From the NCBI RefSeq assembly GCF_009812035.1, contig NZ_VZIZ01000016.1, positions 1-40,788 on the forward strand: a DNA stretch of 40,788 nt. Direction: 5' to 3'. The stretch comes from Psychrobacter nivimaris (GTDB lineage: Bacteria; Pseudomonadota; Gammaproteobacteria; Pseudomonadales; Moraxellaceae). The notes under the pieces are model-generated. The model was given only the letters and a program-made list of their open reading frames with translations, was not told the DNA's origin and searched no databases. The translations under genes were made by a program, and so were the position numbers. Below are positions 15,380 to 24,779 of the stretch, piece by piece (position 1 is the first letter of the stretch; each line of letters begins with the position of its first letter).

Positions 15380-16075
15380 ATGTCTTCTGAACGCTTTCCC
15401 TCGATTATTGTGTTCGACGTCAATGAAACATTGCTCGATATCGACACGCTAACGCCTTTATTCATGCGCGTCTTTGGTAAGCAAAGAGTGCTGAGAGAAT
15501 GGTTCGCTCAGCTAGTACTGTACTCGCAAACTATGACGTTGTCCGGCCTCTATACGCCTTTTGGCGAGCTTGGGGTTGGTGCATTGCAAATGGTTGCTGA
15601 TATCAGACAAGTGACTTTGACAGACGCCGACATCAATGAGTTCAAAGAAAGAATGAGCGCGTTGCCGGCTCATCCTGATGCTGCACCAGCACTGACTCGT
15701 TTGCGTGATGCAGGGTTTCGACTGGTTACGCTGACCAATTCAGCAAGCAGTGCATCCCCAACGCCATTAGAAAAAGCAGGTCTCAGTCAGTACTTTGAGC
15801 AGCACTTCAGTATTGAGACTGTTGGCAAGTTCAAGCCAGCACCTGATACTTATCAATTGGTGGCTGATACGCTAGCTGTTGATACGTCAGACTTATGTCT
15901 TGTTGCCTGTCACCTCTGGGATACTATAGGTGCACAAGCGGCAGGTTGTCGCGGTGCATTTTTGACCCGTCCCTATAATGCAATGCTAAACGCGCCAAAT
16001 GTACCAGTTCCTGATTTGACCGCATCAGATTTATCGACACTAGCGGATCAAATCATTAGCAAAAAGAGTGCTTGA
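15380..16075 (+). CDS. HAD family hydrolase, haloacid dehalogenase type II-like
   Basis: 231 residues. HAD motif I is FDVNETLLD (nucleophile Asp13), motif II is LVTLTNSASS, motif III contains KFKPAPDTYQL, and motif IV is LVACHLWDTIGAQAAG. The helical cap and overall length fit the type II haloacid dehalogenase group. The L-2-haloacid dehalogenase site usually reads S-x-N-x-W-D near motif IV, whereas here it is ACHLWD, with the Ser and Asn replaced. Dehalogenation should therefore not be assumed, and another small-molecule hydrolase role is as likely. It lies downstream of the FrnE-like gene and ends before a bidirectional terminator shared with frmA. Confidence 0.85.
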   Translation: MSSERFPSIIVFDVNETLLDIDTLTPLFMRVFGKQRVLREWFAQLVLYSQTMTLSGLYTPFGELGVGALQMVADIRQVTLTDADINEFKERMSALPAHPDAAPALTRLRDAGFRLVTLTNSASSASPTPLEKAGLSQYFEQHFSIETVGKFKPAPDTYQLVADTLAVDTSDLCLVACHLWDTIGAQAAGCRGAFLTRPYNAMLNAPNVPVPDLTASDLSTLADQIISKKSA

Positions 16076-16113
16076 TACATTTAACCTTTAAGCTGTGTTT
16101 GAAAATAACATTA

Positions 16114-16147
16114 AAAAAGGCTGTCTCAATATTGAAGCAGCCTTTTT
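16114..16147. terminator. Bidirectional terminator between the HAD gene and frmA
   Basis: The stem AAAAAGGCTG pairs with CAGCCTTTTT around a 14-base loop that itself contains TCAATATTGA. A T-run on the plus strand and the matching A-run before the stem allow termination from both convergent genes. Confidence 0.85.
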
Positions 16148-16198
16148 ATTTTTAATAAAGCATTTCTAAGACAATAACGTCGTTACTGCTGTCATTGA

Positions 16199-17621
<1,423 letters not shown>

Positions 17622-18542
17622 ATGCGCTGGGAAGGAATTAGTGAGTTTGTCTATGTCGCAGAATATGAGAGCTTTACACGTGGTGCAAAAGAGCTGGGTA
17701 TCTCGACGGCACAAGTCAGCCGTCAGATCAGCGCGTTAGAGAAACGTTTAAATATAAAGCTGCTATATCGAACCACGCGCAAGGTCTCATTAACCGAAGA
17801 AGGACGTGTATTCTATCAGCACTGCCGCAGTGTACTCGACGGCTTGGATGCCGCTGAGCAAGCCGTAAGCAACTTACAATCAAAGCCCCAAGGCAGGATA
17901 AAACTAACAGCGCCTGTTACTTATGGTGAGCAGCAGTTATTACCACTGATCAATGATTTTATGATGCAGTATCACGATATCGAAGTGACTGCCTTTTTGA
18001 GTAATCAGAAAATTGATTTGATTGAAGCGGGTTATGATTTGGCCATTCGTATTGGCAAATTGCATGACTCGACGATGATGGCAAAGAAACTTAGCCTGCG
18101 TACTAACTTTGTCTGCGCGGCACCCTCTTATCTAAAAAAACACGGCGTACCACACCAACTGAGTGATTTAAGTCAACATAACTGCCTATTGGGTACTCGT
18201 GACTACTGGCACTTTATAGATACTGCTAAGATAAAAGAGAACAGTCATACTCATGGTAAGACGGACAACCAACAAGCAAGTATAGAGCGGAACCTGCGTG
18301 TCTCTGGTACGGTGCAATATAACAGCGGCTATAGTCTGGTCGATGCTGCACTAAAAGGGCTGGGTATCGTACAGCTGCCTGATTATTATGTGCAAAAGTA
18401 CTTAGCGTCTGGCGAGTTGGTCAGTTTACTTGATGACTATAGAGAGCCCGAAGAAAGCATTTGGGCCATTTATCCACATAACCGTCATTTATCACCAAAG
18501 ATTAGACTGCTCGTAGATTATCTAGCAGAACATTTGGTTTAA
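17622..18542 (+). CDS. LysR family transcriptional regulator
   Basis: 306 residues. The N-terminal winged helix-turn-helix covers about residues 1-60: EYESFTRGAKELGISTAQVSRQISALEKRLNIKLL, followed by RTTRKVSLTEEG. The C-terminal effector-binding domain follows, with FLSNQKIDLIEAGYDLAIRIG and VDAALKGLGIVQLPDYYV. This is the group in which MRWEGISEF-type starts are usual, so ATG 17622 is chosen over the in-frame TTG at 17610. It is divergent from frmA, and the arrangement suggests control of frmA, though the ligand and target are unproven. Confidence 0.93.
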   Translation: MRWEGISEFVYVAEYESFTRGAKELGISTAQVSRQISALEKRLNIKLLYRTTRKVSLTEEGRVFYQHCRSVLDGLDAAEQAVSNLQSKPQGRIKLTAPVTYGEQQLLPLINDFMMQYHDIEVTAFLSNQKIDLIEAGYDLAIRIGKLHDSTMMAKKLSLRTNFVCAAPSYLKKHGVPHQLSDLSQHNCLLGTRDYWHFIDTAKIKENSHTHGKTDNQQASIERNLRVSGTVQYNSGYSLVDAALKGLGIVQLPDYYVQKYLASGELVSLLDDYREPEESIWAIYPHNRHLSPKIRLLVDYLAEHLV

Positions 18543-18653
18543 CGTTCTGTTAAGACGTATTGCAATCACAAACCTGATTACGCACAATGAATATTCGATG
18601 TTGCTCATTATAGTTAGGACTAACCATACTACAGATAACTTATAGGTATCATT

Positions 18654-19172
18654 ATGATTAAAATCGTCTCTATCGCTGCACTAGCAGTGGCCGTTTCCTC
18701 TTGTGCCAGTATCGATACGCTGCTAGATAAAACCAAGAGCACTGGTGCTATGACAGACACTACTACCTCTATCAATGCCGAAAAAGGCTTAGTAACTTTA
18801 CAGAGCAATCACTCCGTCAAAGATACCGCAGACAAGCTGGTCTCAGTTATCGAAAGCAAGGGTATGAAAGTATTTGCACGAGTCGACCATCAGAAAAATG
18901 CACAGAGTGCCGACTTATCATTGAGACCAACGCAAGTCGTTATGTTTGGCAACCCTAAAGCGGGTACGCCATTAATGAACTGTGAGCAAACTGTTGCCAT
19001 TGATTTGCCGCAAAAAATCTTAATTAGCGAAGATGCCGATAAAAAAGTATGGCTGTCATACAACAACCCTGACTACCTCAAGACACGTCACAATATCAAA
19101 GGTTGCGATACCGAGATTGCTAATATCTCAAAAGCACTTAACGCTATCAGTACTGCAGCAATAGCAAAATAA
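18654..19172 (+). CDS. DUF302 domain lipoprotein
   Basis: 172 residues. A short hydrophobic signal ends in a lipobox, AVSSC, giving a lipidated Cys17. The mature part begins in a Ser/Thr-rich linker and continues into a DUF302 domain from about residue 50: DTADKLVSVIESKGMKVFARVDHQKNA, then TQVVMFGNPKAGTPLM and AIDLPQKILI. The V-x-M-F-G-N-P-x-x-G-T-x-L-M motif is characteristic. Its function is unknown; it is presumably anchored in the outer or inner membrane facing the periplasm. It is monocistronic and converges on the DUF4031 gene. Confidence 0.9.
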   Translation: MIKIVSIAALAVAVSSCASIDTLLDKTKSTGAMTDTTTSINAEKGLVTLQSNHSVKDTADKLVSVIESKGMKVFARVDHQKNAQSADLSLRPTQVVMFGNPKAGTPLMNCEQTVAIDLPQKILISEDADKKVWLSYNNPDYLKTRHNIKGCDTEIANISKALNAISTAAIAK

Positions 19173-19205
19173 TGCGATCGATATAGTTGAATAAATATAC
19201 ATTCG

Positions 19206-19248
19206 AGTAAATAAGTGAAATGTGCTACGGAAGTATTACTTATTTACT
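19206..19248. terminator. Candidate hairpin between convergent genes
   Basis: AGTAAATAAGT (19206-19216) and ACTTATTTACT (19238-19248) are perfect 11-base inverted repeats with a 21-base loop, lying between convergent stops. The stem is AT-rich and no clear U-tract follows, so terminator activity is uncertain. Confidence 0.45.
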
Positions 19249-19263
19249 TAAAAAGCTTTCATA

Positions 19264-19551
19264 TCAAGAATGACTAGATTGCTCTATCTGGTCATTCAGC
19301 TCTACTTTTAATTTCTTTGCGCACTCGATAATCTTTTTTCTATCGGCAGGAATAGCACCTTGTGCAATAGCGATTTCACGCATTTGAACCGTGATATCAT
19401 AATGAGGATAGCTGGCATTACGATGAAATAGACGCGCATCCACATCAATAAATGCCGCAAAATCATGCAGCTCTTGCAAGCTATCTGCCAACATATGACA
19501 CCACTTATGGCCTTTGAATTTTATCTGCACAAAATCTACATATATCGCCAT
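19264..19551 (-). CDS. DUF4031 domain protein
   Basis: 95 residues, small and soluble. The family pattern is present: AIYVDFVQIKFKGHKWCHMLADSLQELHDFAAFI, then HRNASYPHYDITVQMREIAIAQGAI. The paired CHM and PHYDI motifs define DUF4031. Biochemical function is unknown. A polar tail of about 15 residues follows the conserved region. It lies downstream of tgpA on the same strand, separated by about 100 bases. Confidence 0.85.
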   Translation of the reverse strand: MAIYVDFVQIKFKGHKWCHMLADSLQELHDFAAFIDVDARLFHRNASYPHYDITVQMREIAIAQGAIPADRKKIIECAKKLKVELNDQIEQSSHS

Positions 19552-19656
19552 ATAACCGCCTCTCTTACTAATTCGCTTATCTAACTTATCGTCAGTTCAA
19601 AATACCTCAACAGCACTATCATCAAAGTAACTTAATAAAACTGTCATCAAAAACCT

Positions 19657-21921
19657 CTATAACAATGCGCGCACATCTTTTTTAAGTTGTTTGAGTCGTT
19701 CTTGATACTCGCTATGACTGCTATCAAATGTACTCAGTCGTCCATAGCGTAACTGACGGTAGTTTTGTCTAATTTCAATAAGCTTTGTTTGAATAACACT
19801 TGGGTCGCTACTATCTGTTAGCTGACTCGTAGCAGTATGAGCATCGTCACCCTGACGGCTATCAATAGCCGATGCCAAACGTTCCAACCAAGCTAGCTGC
19901 CCTTCGTTATCATTGCGGGCTAATAATTTGTCGTGTTTGGCAACACGTTTTGAGAGCTGAGCAAGAGACAGGTCTGCTGGATGCCAACGTTTGCGGCGAC
20001 GATACCAAATGACAAATACTAAGATAGCCATAACGGAAACTGCACTGGTGGCTAACCAAATGATTTGCTGCATGATTGAGCTGATATTGAACCATTTGAG
20101 TAGCGAGTCGGCCTGTTTGTCTTGGTCATAGCCGACTACGTCTTTTTGCCAGTAGTAGCTCGCTTGGTCTGATAGGCGGCGTAGCATTTGTAGCATTTGA
20201 TACTGCTGATAGCTGATTTGCGCACTGGCATCATTGCCAAACATAGCCGCCCCTTGCTGCTGGGTCATCGTATTCATGCCTTGCTCTACTCGCTCAGGCG
20301 CCACAAAGGCTGTCGGATCCACACGTACCCAGCCTTGGCCCTCAAGCCAAACCTCAGTCCATGCATGCGCATCCATTTGCCGCACTTCCCATACGTTACC
20401 ATTGCGACTTGGCTCACCGCCTTGATAGCCCGCTACTACTCGTGCAGGAATACCAGCGGCGCGGAGCATAAAGGTAAAGCTTGACGAATAATGCTCACAA
20501 AACCCTGCTTTGGTTTCAAATAAAAACTCGTCAATACGATTGGTATTGAGCCGTGGTGGCGACAACGTATAGCGAAAATCTGTTCGATTGATCCATTGCT
20601 CAATAGCAGCTATGTAGCGCACAGGGTCTGAACCTGACTGCTCAAATAATTGCTTAGCAAGCGCGCGTGCTTGTGGATTACCTTCGTTAGGCAAGGCAAG
20701 ATTCTCACGTTTTGATGCCTCTGTTAGAACCGGATCAATACGCATCTGTGCAAACTGCAGCACATCATAGCGAAGCTGCTGCGTAACAGGTTGACCCTTT
20801 GATAAGGTAAATTCAGAGGTAGTATTAATATCTGGCTGCTCAGAGAACGGATAATCAAGACCAAATAGCCAGTTTTGCTGAGTGGGTTCTAAGATAACCT
20901 TGTAATTGACAGGTGCCGCCCTTGATTCATCAGGTACAGTAGCAAAGGCATTTTGAATCCATGCAGGTGCTTGCAATCTCGACGACCATTGTTCCCTTCG
21001 AGAGGCTGGTCGCCATGTGACACCATCGAAATCACTAAATACCAAACCGCGCCAATACAACTGCTGTTGCGGTGGGCGCTCATCAGCAAACTCTACGCGA
21101 AAGGCTAGCTCAGTCGACTGCCCTAAATTGGCAAAATCACCAGGAGACATACTATCAGAGACACCTGTAGTTGCTTGCTGACCTGAGAGCTGTACAGACC
21201 ACAGTGGGGGCAGTCTCGGAAAAAACAAAAATAGCACCACCAATAATGGCAATGCACCAACCCCTAACACGCCCAATGTACGCAAGCGTCCATCACCGTT
21301 AGCATTGCCATCATCATTAAGCGCAATAAATGCTAGCAATACAATGACTGCGCCAACGATCACTTCTAAAGTAGTCAGTAAACCTTGGTCCATCAAAAAT
21401 AATGCCGCAAGCACGAACAATGATAAATTCAACACCACATAGGCATCGCGGCGCTTATACAGCTCCCATAGCTTACTAACTAGGCATAGCACCAAAAATG
21501 CCACGCCCATATCGAGCCCAAATGCTGTATTGTAGGTTAGCCACAGACCTAATAGCCCCAGCAGAAAGCCTAGCATTTGTACACTTTGATAAATACGTTT
21601 TAGGTGCGATAGTTTTTTGAATTTAGCTTTGATATGAGGCAATTGAGCGACGATACTGACGGCGGCAAATCCTATCAGCCATAATGGTAAATGTGCGGCA
21701 TGCGGTAACACAACGACGACTTGAGCAATTAATACCCAATAATAAGCTGGCAGTGCAAATAACTTACGATACCATTTAGCGCCATTTCGCTCAGGTTGAA
21801 GCGAGACTTTTTGACCTAAAGCCAACTGCTCAAAGCTGGCCGTTTTTGTAGTATCGACCGCAGAATACTCTGTGGACAGTGCATCAACATCAGTGGAAGA
21901 TAAGCGTTTAGAATTGGTCAT
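19657..21921 (-). CDS. tgpA: Membrane transglutaminase-like protein, DUF3488/TgpA type
   Basis: 754 residues. About six N-terminal membrane segments (roughly residues 60-240, DUF3488 region) lead into a periplasmic transglutaminase-like domain. Its triad is Cys475 (KAGFCEHYSSSF), His520 (MDAHAWTEVW) and Asp535 (VRVDPT). One further membrane segment (IIWLATSAVSVMAILVFVIWY) and a cytoplasmic tail (DUF4129-like) follow. The layout matches P. aeruginosa TgpA. The start is set at 21921, whose ATG overlaps the DUF58 stop in an ATGA. An upstream ATG at 21948 would lie within DUF58. It is the third gene of a MoxR-DUF58-TgpA group, a common arrangement thought to act in envelope homeostasis. Confidence 0.92.
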   Translation of the reverse strand: MTNSKRLSSTDVDALSTEYSAVDTTKTASFEQLALGQKVSLQPERNGAKWYRKLFALPAYYWVLIAQVVVVLPHAAHLPLWLIGFAAVSIVAQLPHIKAKFKKLSHLKRIYQSVQMLGFLLGLLGLWLTYNTAFGLDMGVAFLVLCLVSKLWELYKRRDAYVVLNLSLFVLAALFLMDQGLLTTLEVIVGAVIVLLAFIALNDDGNANGDGRLRTLGVLGVGALPLLVVLFLFFPRLPPLWSVQLSGQQATTGVSDSMSPGDFANLGQSTELAFRVEFADERPPQQQLYWRGLVFSDFDGVTWRPASRREQWSSRLQAPAWIQNAFATVPDESRAAPVNYKVILEPTQQNWLFGLDYPFSEQPDINTTSEFTLSKGQPVTQQLRYDVLQFAQMRIDPVLTEASKRENLALPNEGNPQARALAKQLFEQSGSDPVRYIAAIEQWINRTDFRYTLSPPRLNTNRIDEFLFETKAGFCEHYSSSFTFMLRAAGIPARVVAGYQGGEPSRNGNVWEVRQMDAHAWTEVWLEGQGWVRVDPTAFVAPERVEQGMNTMTQQQGAAMFGNDASAQISYQQYQMLQMLRRLSDQASYYWQKDVVGYDQDKQADSLLKWFNISSIMQQIIWLATSAVSVMAILVFVIWYRRRKRWHPADLSLAQLSKRVAKHDKLLARNDNEGQLAWLERLASAIDSRQGDDAHTATSQLTDSSDPSVIQTKLIEIRQNYRQLRYGRLSTFDSSHSEYQERLKQLKKDVRALL

Positions 21922-22934
21922 GGTGCTTTCGCAAGCCTTAGCAAGCATGCTTGCGCAAAGGATTCTCCGTTACCCATCTCCGCAGTAGCAGGAGTATCAC
22001 TAGGTAAACGCATTTGAAACGGTACGCCTAGCTGACCCAGCGTCAATGCCCCATAAGCCAATTGTGCAAGTTTTTGCTCGTGATGTGCAGCTGGCATATC
22101 TGCATAATCAAGCGTTTGCTCATGACCGACCGGATCAGCGAAGTGCTTGGTCAGCATGCCTTGTCCCCGCGCCACATGCCCCCAAGAGACTCGGGCCAAT
22201 GACTCACCCTCGACATAATTATCTAATCGCTCAAAGTCGTCCTGACCCTGTCTATACTGCCCACCTGTTGGTAAATCCTCTAAGCTTGCGATTGCATATT
22301 TTGCTTGCCAATCAAATACTTCAGGTTTTGGATATACCCACGCTGTACGCGCAAAGTAGACATAAGACCATGCACGCATGATACCTAAGGGATAAACTGT
22401 TTTTATTTTTAACCGTGGTAGTTCAAGTTGGCCACGGTTGTAGGTCTGGACAGGCAGTCGAATGACTTGCTCGCCTTGTAATCTCGTGATAAGCACTGAA
22501 CTTTGCGCGTTTATGCCATTTTTGGTTTTTTTATTGGTTATCTGCTCAAATTCAAATAGCAACTGGCGCCTTGGTTGGCGACTATCACTATTCAACTGTA
22601 GTGTAACCCAAACAGGCAAGCCAGCTTCTGTCATAGTGACTTCTAGTAAACGCACTTGCAGACCAGATATATGAGCAAAAGTAACATGAAAACTAATTAG
22701 CCAAATACTGACCAGATAAAAGCACAAACCAAGCACCAAATTGTTGCCATAGTTGATACCCGCGATAAAGGTAATTACTAATAATACGGCGAATAGCATT
22801 CCTTCACGACTAAAGAAAATATAGACATTGCGCAAATTAAGCGTAGCACTGTCACTCTTAGGTGCGCGCGCGGCAAACCAGCGGCTCAGAGCTGATTTTA
22901 TTGGTGCGGTTAAGGCCTTTGGTAACAAGCTCAT
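21918..22934 (-). CDS. DUF58 domain membrane protein
   Basis: 338 residues. Two close membrane segments near the N-terminus (FSREGMLFAVLLVITFIAGINYG and LVLGLCFYLVSIWLISF) are followed by a beta-rich region. The DUF58 core at about residues 230-270 reads YRQGQDDFERLDNYVEGESLARVSWGHVA in outline. The motif usually reads YRPGD-x-x-R-x-IDW and is somewhat diverged here. It functions with MoxR AAA ATPases and transglutaminase-like membrane proteins, probably as a chaperone-dependent adaptor with a von Willebrand-type fold; this is family knowledge and not shown here. It overlaps tgpA by four bases. The gap to the MoxR gene holds an interspersed repeat. Confidence 0.9.
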   Translation of the reverse strand: MSLLPKALTAPIKSALSRWFAARAPKSDSATLNLRNVYIFFSREGMLFAVLLVITFIAGINYGNNLVLGLCFYLVSIWLISFHVTFAHISGLQVRLLEVTMTEAGLPVWVTLQLNSDSRQPRRQLLFEFEQITNKKTKNGINAQSSVLITRLQGEQVIRLPVQTYNRGQLELPRLKIKTVYPLGIMRAWSYVYFARTAWVYPKPEVFDWQAKYAIASLEDLPTGGQYRQGQDDFERLDNYVEGESLARVSWGHVARGQGMLTKHFADPVGHEQTLDYADMPAAHHEQKLAQLAYGALTLGQLGVPFQMRLPSDTPATAEMGNGESFAQACLLRLAKAP

Positions 22935-23016
22935 GACTACCCTATTATTACCATCTAAAGAACAATGCTGTCAGTATTTGTATCTGACTGACAAACAAAC
23001 TCACGAATAGAACGAT

Positions 23017-23122
23017 ATAGTTGATTCAGGACAATTCGAATACAAGAAAAGCGGGTGAAAATACCGTAAATAGTGAACTGAGTGACTTTGATATTTTTTC
23101 TAAGTTATATAGCGTTGACTAT
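23017..23122. repeat. 106-bp interspersed palindromic repeat, copy 2
   Basis: Same length as the element at 2432-2537 and alignable to it without gaps (69 of 106 identical by hand count). The ends are ATAGTTGA on the left and, in reverse complement, ATAGTCAA on the right. It occupies most of the 247-base gap between the MoxR and DUF58 genes, so it lies within a presumed operon and may be transcribed. Confidence 0.7.
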
Positions 23123-23181
23123 GTGTAGAACTATGGTTCACAGATGCAGTTAATCAATACGGTCAAACAGTCTGTCAGCTG

Positions 23182-24207
23182 CTAAGCGACGACTGATACT
23201 TCTGCTAGGATACGTTGGGCGATGGTTTTTGTCGCTTGTCCACCAGTCACATGCACAGGTACAAATCGCTGACCGAGGCGATGATCAGTGACCGCAGCAA
23301 ACACCGCTTGGATATCTTCAGGGGTCACTTCCATATATCCCGATACATAGGCATGCGCTTGGGCAGCACGTTGTAGTGACAATACGCCGCGAGGTGACAA
23401 ACCATGATAATCCTGGCTTGCACGAGTTTTTGCAACCAGTCTTTGCAAGTAATCCAATACAGTATCTGCCACATAAACCTGCCTAACACCCTGCTGAGCC
23501 ACTAGTACAGCCTCAGTATCAAGTACCGTATTCAAGTCTTTGAGCAGCTCGCGACGATCTTTACCTTTTAGCAGCTCACGCTCTGCGGCAGGCGATGGAT
23601 AACCCAATGATAAGCATAATAAAAATCTGTCTAACTGCGACTCTGGGAGCGGATAGACACCTGCTTGTTGCAATGGATTTTGGGTGGCAATGACAAAGAA
23701 TGGCTGTGGCAAAGGATAAGTCTGGCCATCTTGCGTGACTTGTCGCTCCTCCATCGCTTCAAGTAGCGCACTCTGCGTTTTGGGACTGGAACGGTTTATT
23801 TCATCAGCAAGTAATAACTGTGTAAAGATAGCGCCCGGACGAAACTCAAATTGCTGTTTACTTTGGTCGTAGATGCTCATACCTAAAATATCAGCAGGCA
23901 ACATATCATTGGTAAATTGCACTCGGCTAAAGCTTAAACCTAATAACTGTGCCAAGCCCTGTGCCAAAGTCGTCTTACCCATACCAGGCAAGTCCTGCAA
24001 CAACAAATGACCGCCTGCCAGGATACAACTGAGTGCTAGCCTGACTGCTTGCGGCTTGTCCAATACAATCTGATTTAATTGCGCTAACAGCTGTGCAATT
24101 TGCTGCTGATTGTGTTGAAAATCAACCGTACTAGGGATGGACTGGCTAAGCGGATTCGCTGTTCTCTGAGAGATGGATAATGATCTATCGTTAGCTGCAT
24201 GGGTCAT
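23182..24207 (-). CDS. MoxR family AAA+ ATPase
   Basis: 341 residues. Walker A is QDLPGMGKTTLAQ (about residues 71-83) and Walker B is LLLADEINRSSPKTQSALLEAMEERQVT. Sensor 1 is FFVIATQNPLQQAGVYPLPESQLDRFL, and the C-terminal lid contains SPRGVLSLQRAAQAHAYV. MoxR proteins act as cytoplasmic chaperone-like ATPases on partner proteins. Here DUF58 and TgpA follow on the same strand, which fits the common three-gene association. The downstream gap to DUF58 is long for the group because of the repeat inside it. Confidence 0.95.
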   Translation of the reverse strand: MTHAANDRSLSISQRTANPLSQSIPSTVDFQHNQQQIAQLLAQLNQIVLDKPQAVRLALSCILAGGHLLLQDLPGMGKTTLAQGLAQLLGLSFSRVQFTNDMLPADILGMSIYDQSKQQFEFRPGAIFTQLLLADEINRSSPKTQSALLEAMEERQVTQDGQTYPLPQPFFVIATQNPLQQAGVYPLPESQLDRFLLCLSLGYPSPAAERELLKGKDRRELLKDLNTVLDTEAVLVAQQGVRQVYVADTVLDYLQRLVAKTRASQDYHGLSPRGVLSLQRAAQAHAYVSGYMEVTPEDIQAVFAAVTDHRLGQRFVPVHVTGGQATKTIAQRILAEVSVVA

Positions 24208-24256
24208 AGTAGGTTATTGGCTCATTTTTTAGATCATAACGATGATAAGTCAGATG

Positions 24257-24751
24257 TCAGTTCACATCATCTGTAACGGTTGGTGCAGCGGCACGGAGCG
24301 TAGATAAATAAGCAATGATATCGGCACGCTCTTTCGCATCTGGCATCGGGTCAGACAGCATTTTAGAATCTGGCATGGCTTTTTGGGCATCTGCAATGTA
24401 TGGATCGAGTGTCTCTGCATCCCATACCCAACCTGAATCTTCTAGCCCTTTGCTGTAGGTATAGTCTTTTAACTCGGCAGCCGGCGCACCATATATATTC
24501 ATTAATTGTGGGCCTTTTTTATTCAGACCCGCATTACGTTGGTGACATTGACCGCAAGCATCTTTATAAATTATCGAGCCGTTGTCCGCATCCCCGTCAG
24601 TATATAAGGGCAGAGTCACAGGAGCACGGTGGTCAGGTGGTGTTTTCTCACAAGCTGAGAGCAACAGAACAGCAGCCAAAAGGCTGCTCATTTGATATCT
24701 ACTGATAAGGGACATTTTTAGCAATCTTTGGTTGAGGAATATCATCGCCAT
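24257..24751 (-). CDS. Class I c-type cytochrome, predicted lipoprotein
   Basis: A protein of up to 164 residues. The lipobox LLLSAC gives a lipidated Cys34, counting from 24751, so the domain faces the periplasm while membrane-anchored. A single haem-binding CGQCH (Cys66, Cys69, His70) follows GSIIYKDA. Distal Met candidates lie in KAMPDSKMLSDPMPD, and the closing helix DIIAYLSTLRAA is typical of mitochondrial-type cytochrome c. The exact start is uncertain: ATG codons at 24751, 24745, 24715 and 24691 are all in frame. The last two would give a more usual length of n-region before the hydrophobic core, and none has a good Shine-Dalgarno sequence. A small electron carrier; its partners are unknown. 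Confidence 0.9.
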   Translation of the reverse strand: MAMIFLNQRLLKMSLISRYQMSSLLAAVLLLSACEKTPPDHRAPVTLPLYTDGDADNGSIIYKDACGQCHQRNAGLNKKGPQLMNIYGAPAAELKDYTYSKGLEDSGWVWDAETLDPYIADAQKAMPDSKMLSDPMPDAKERADIIAYLSTLRAAAPTVTDDVN

Positions 24752-24779
24752 AGTATAAACGATATGATGTATTGGCCTT

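Noticed and set aside
21922..21948. Longer start of tgpA at 21948
   Set aside because: It would lie inside the DUF58 gene. The ATGA overlap at 21918-21921 is the usual coupled arrangement.
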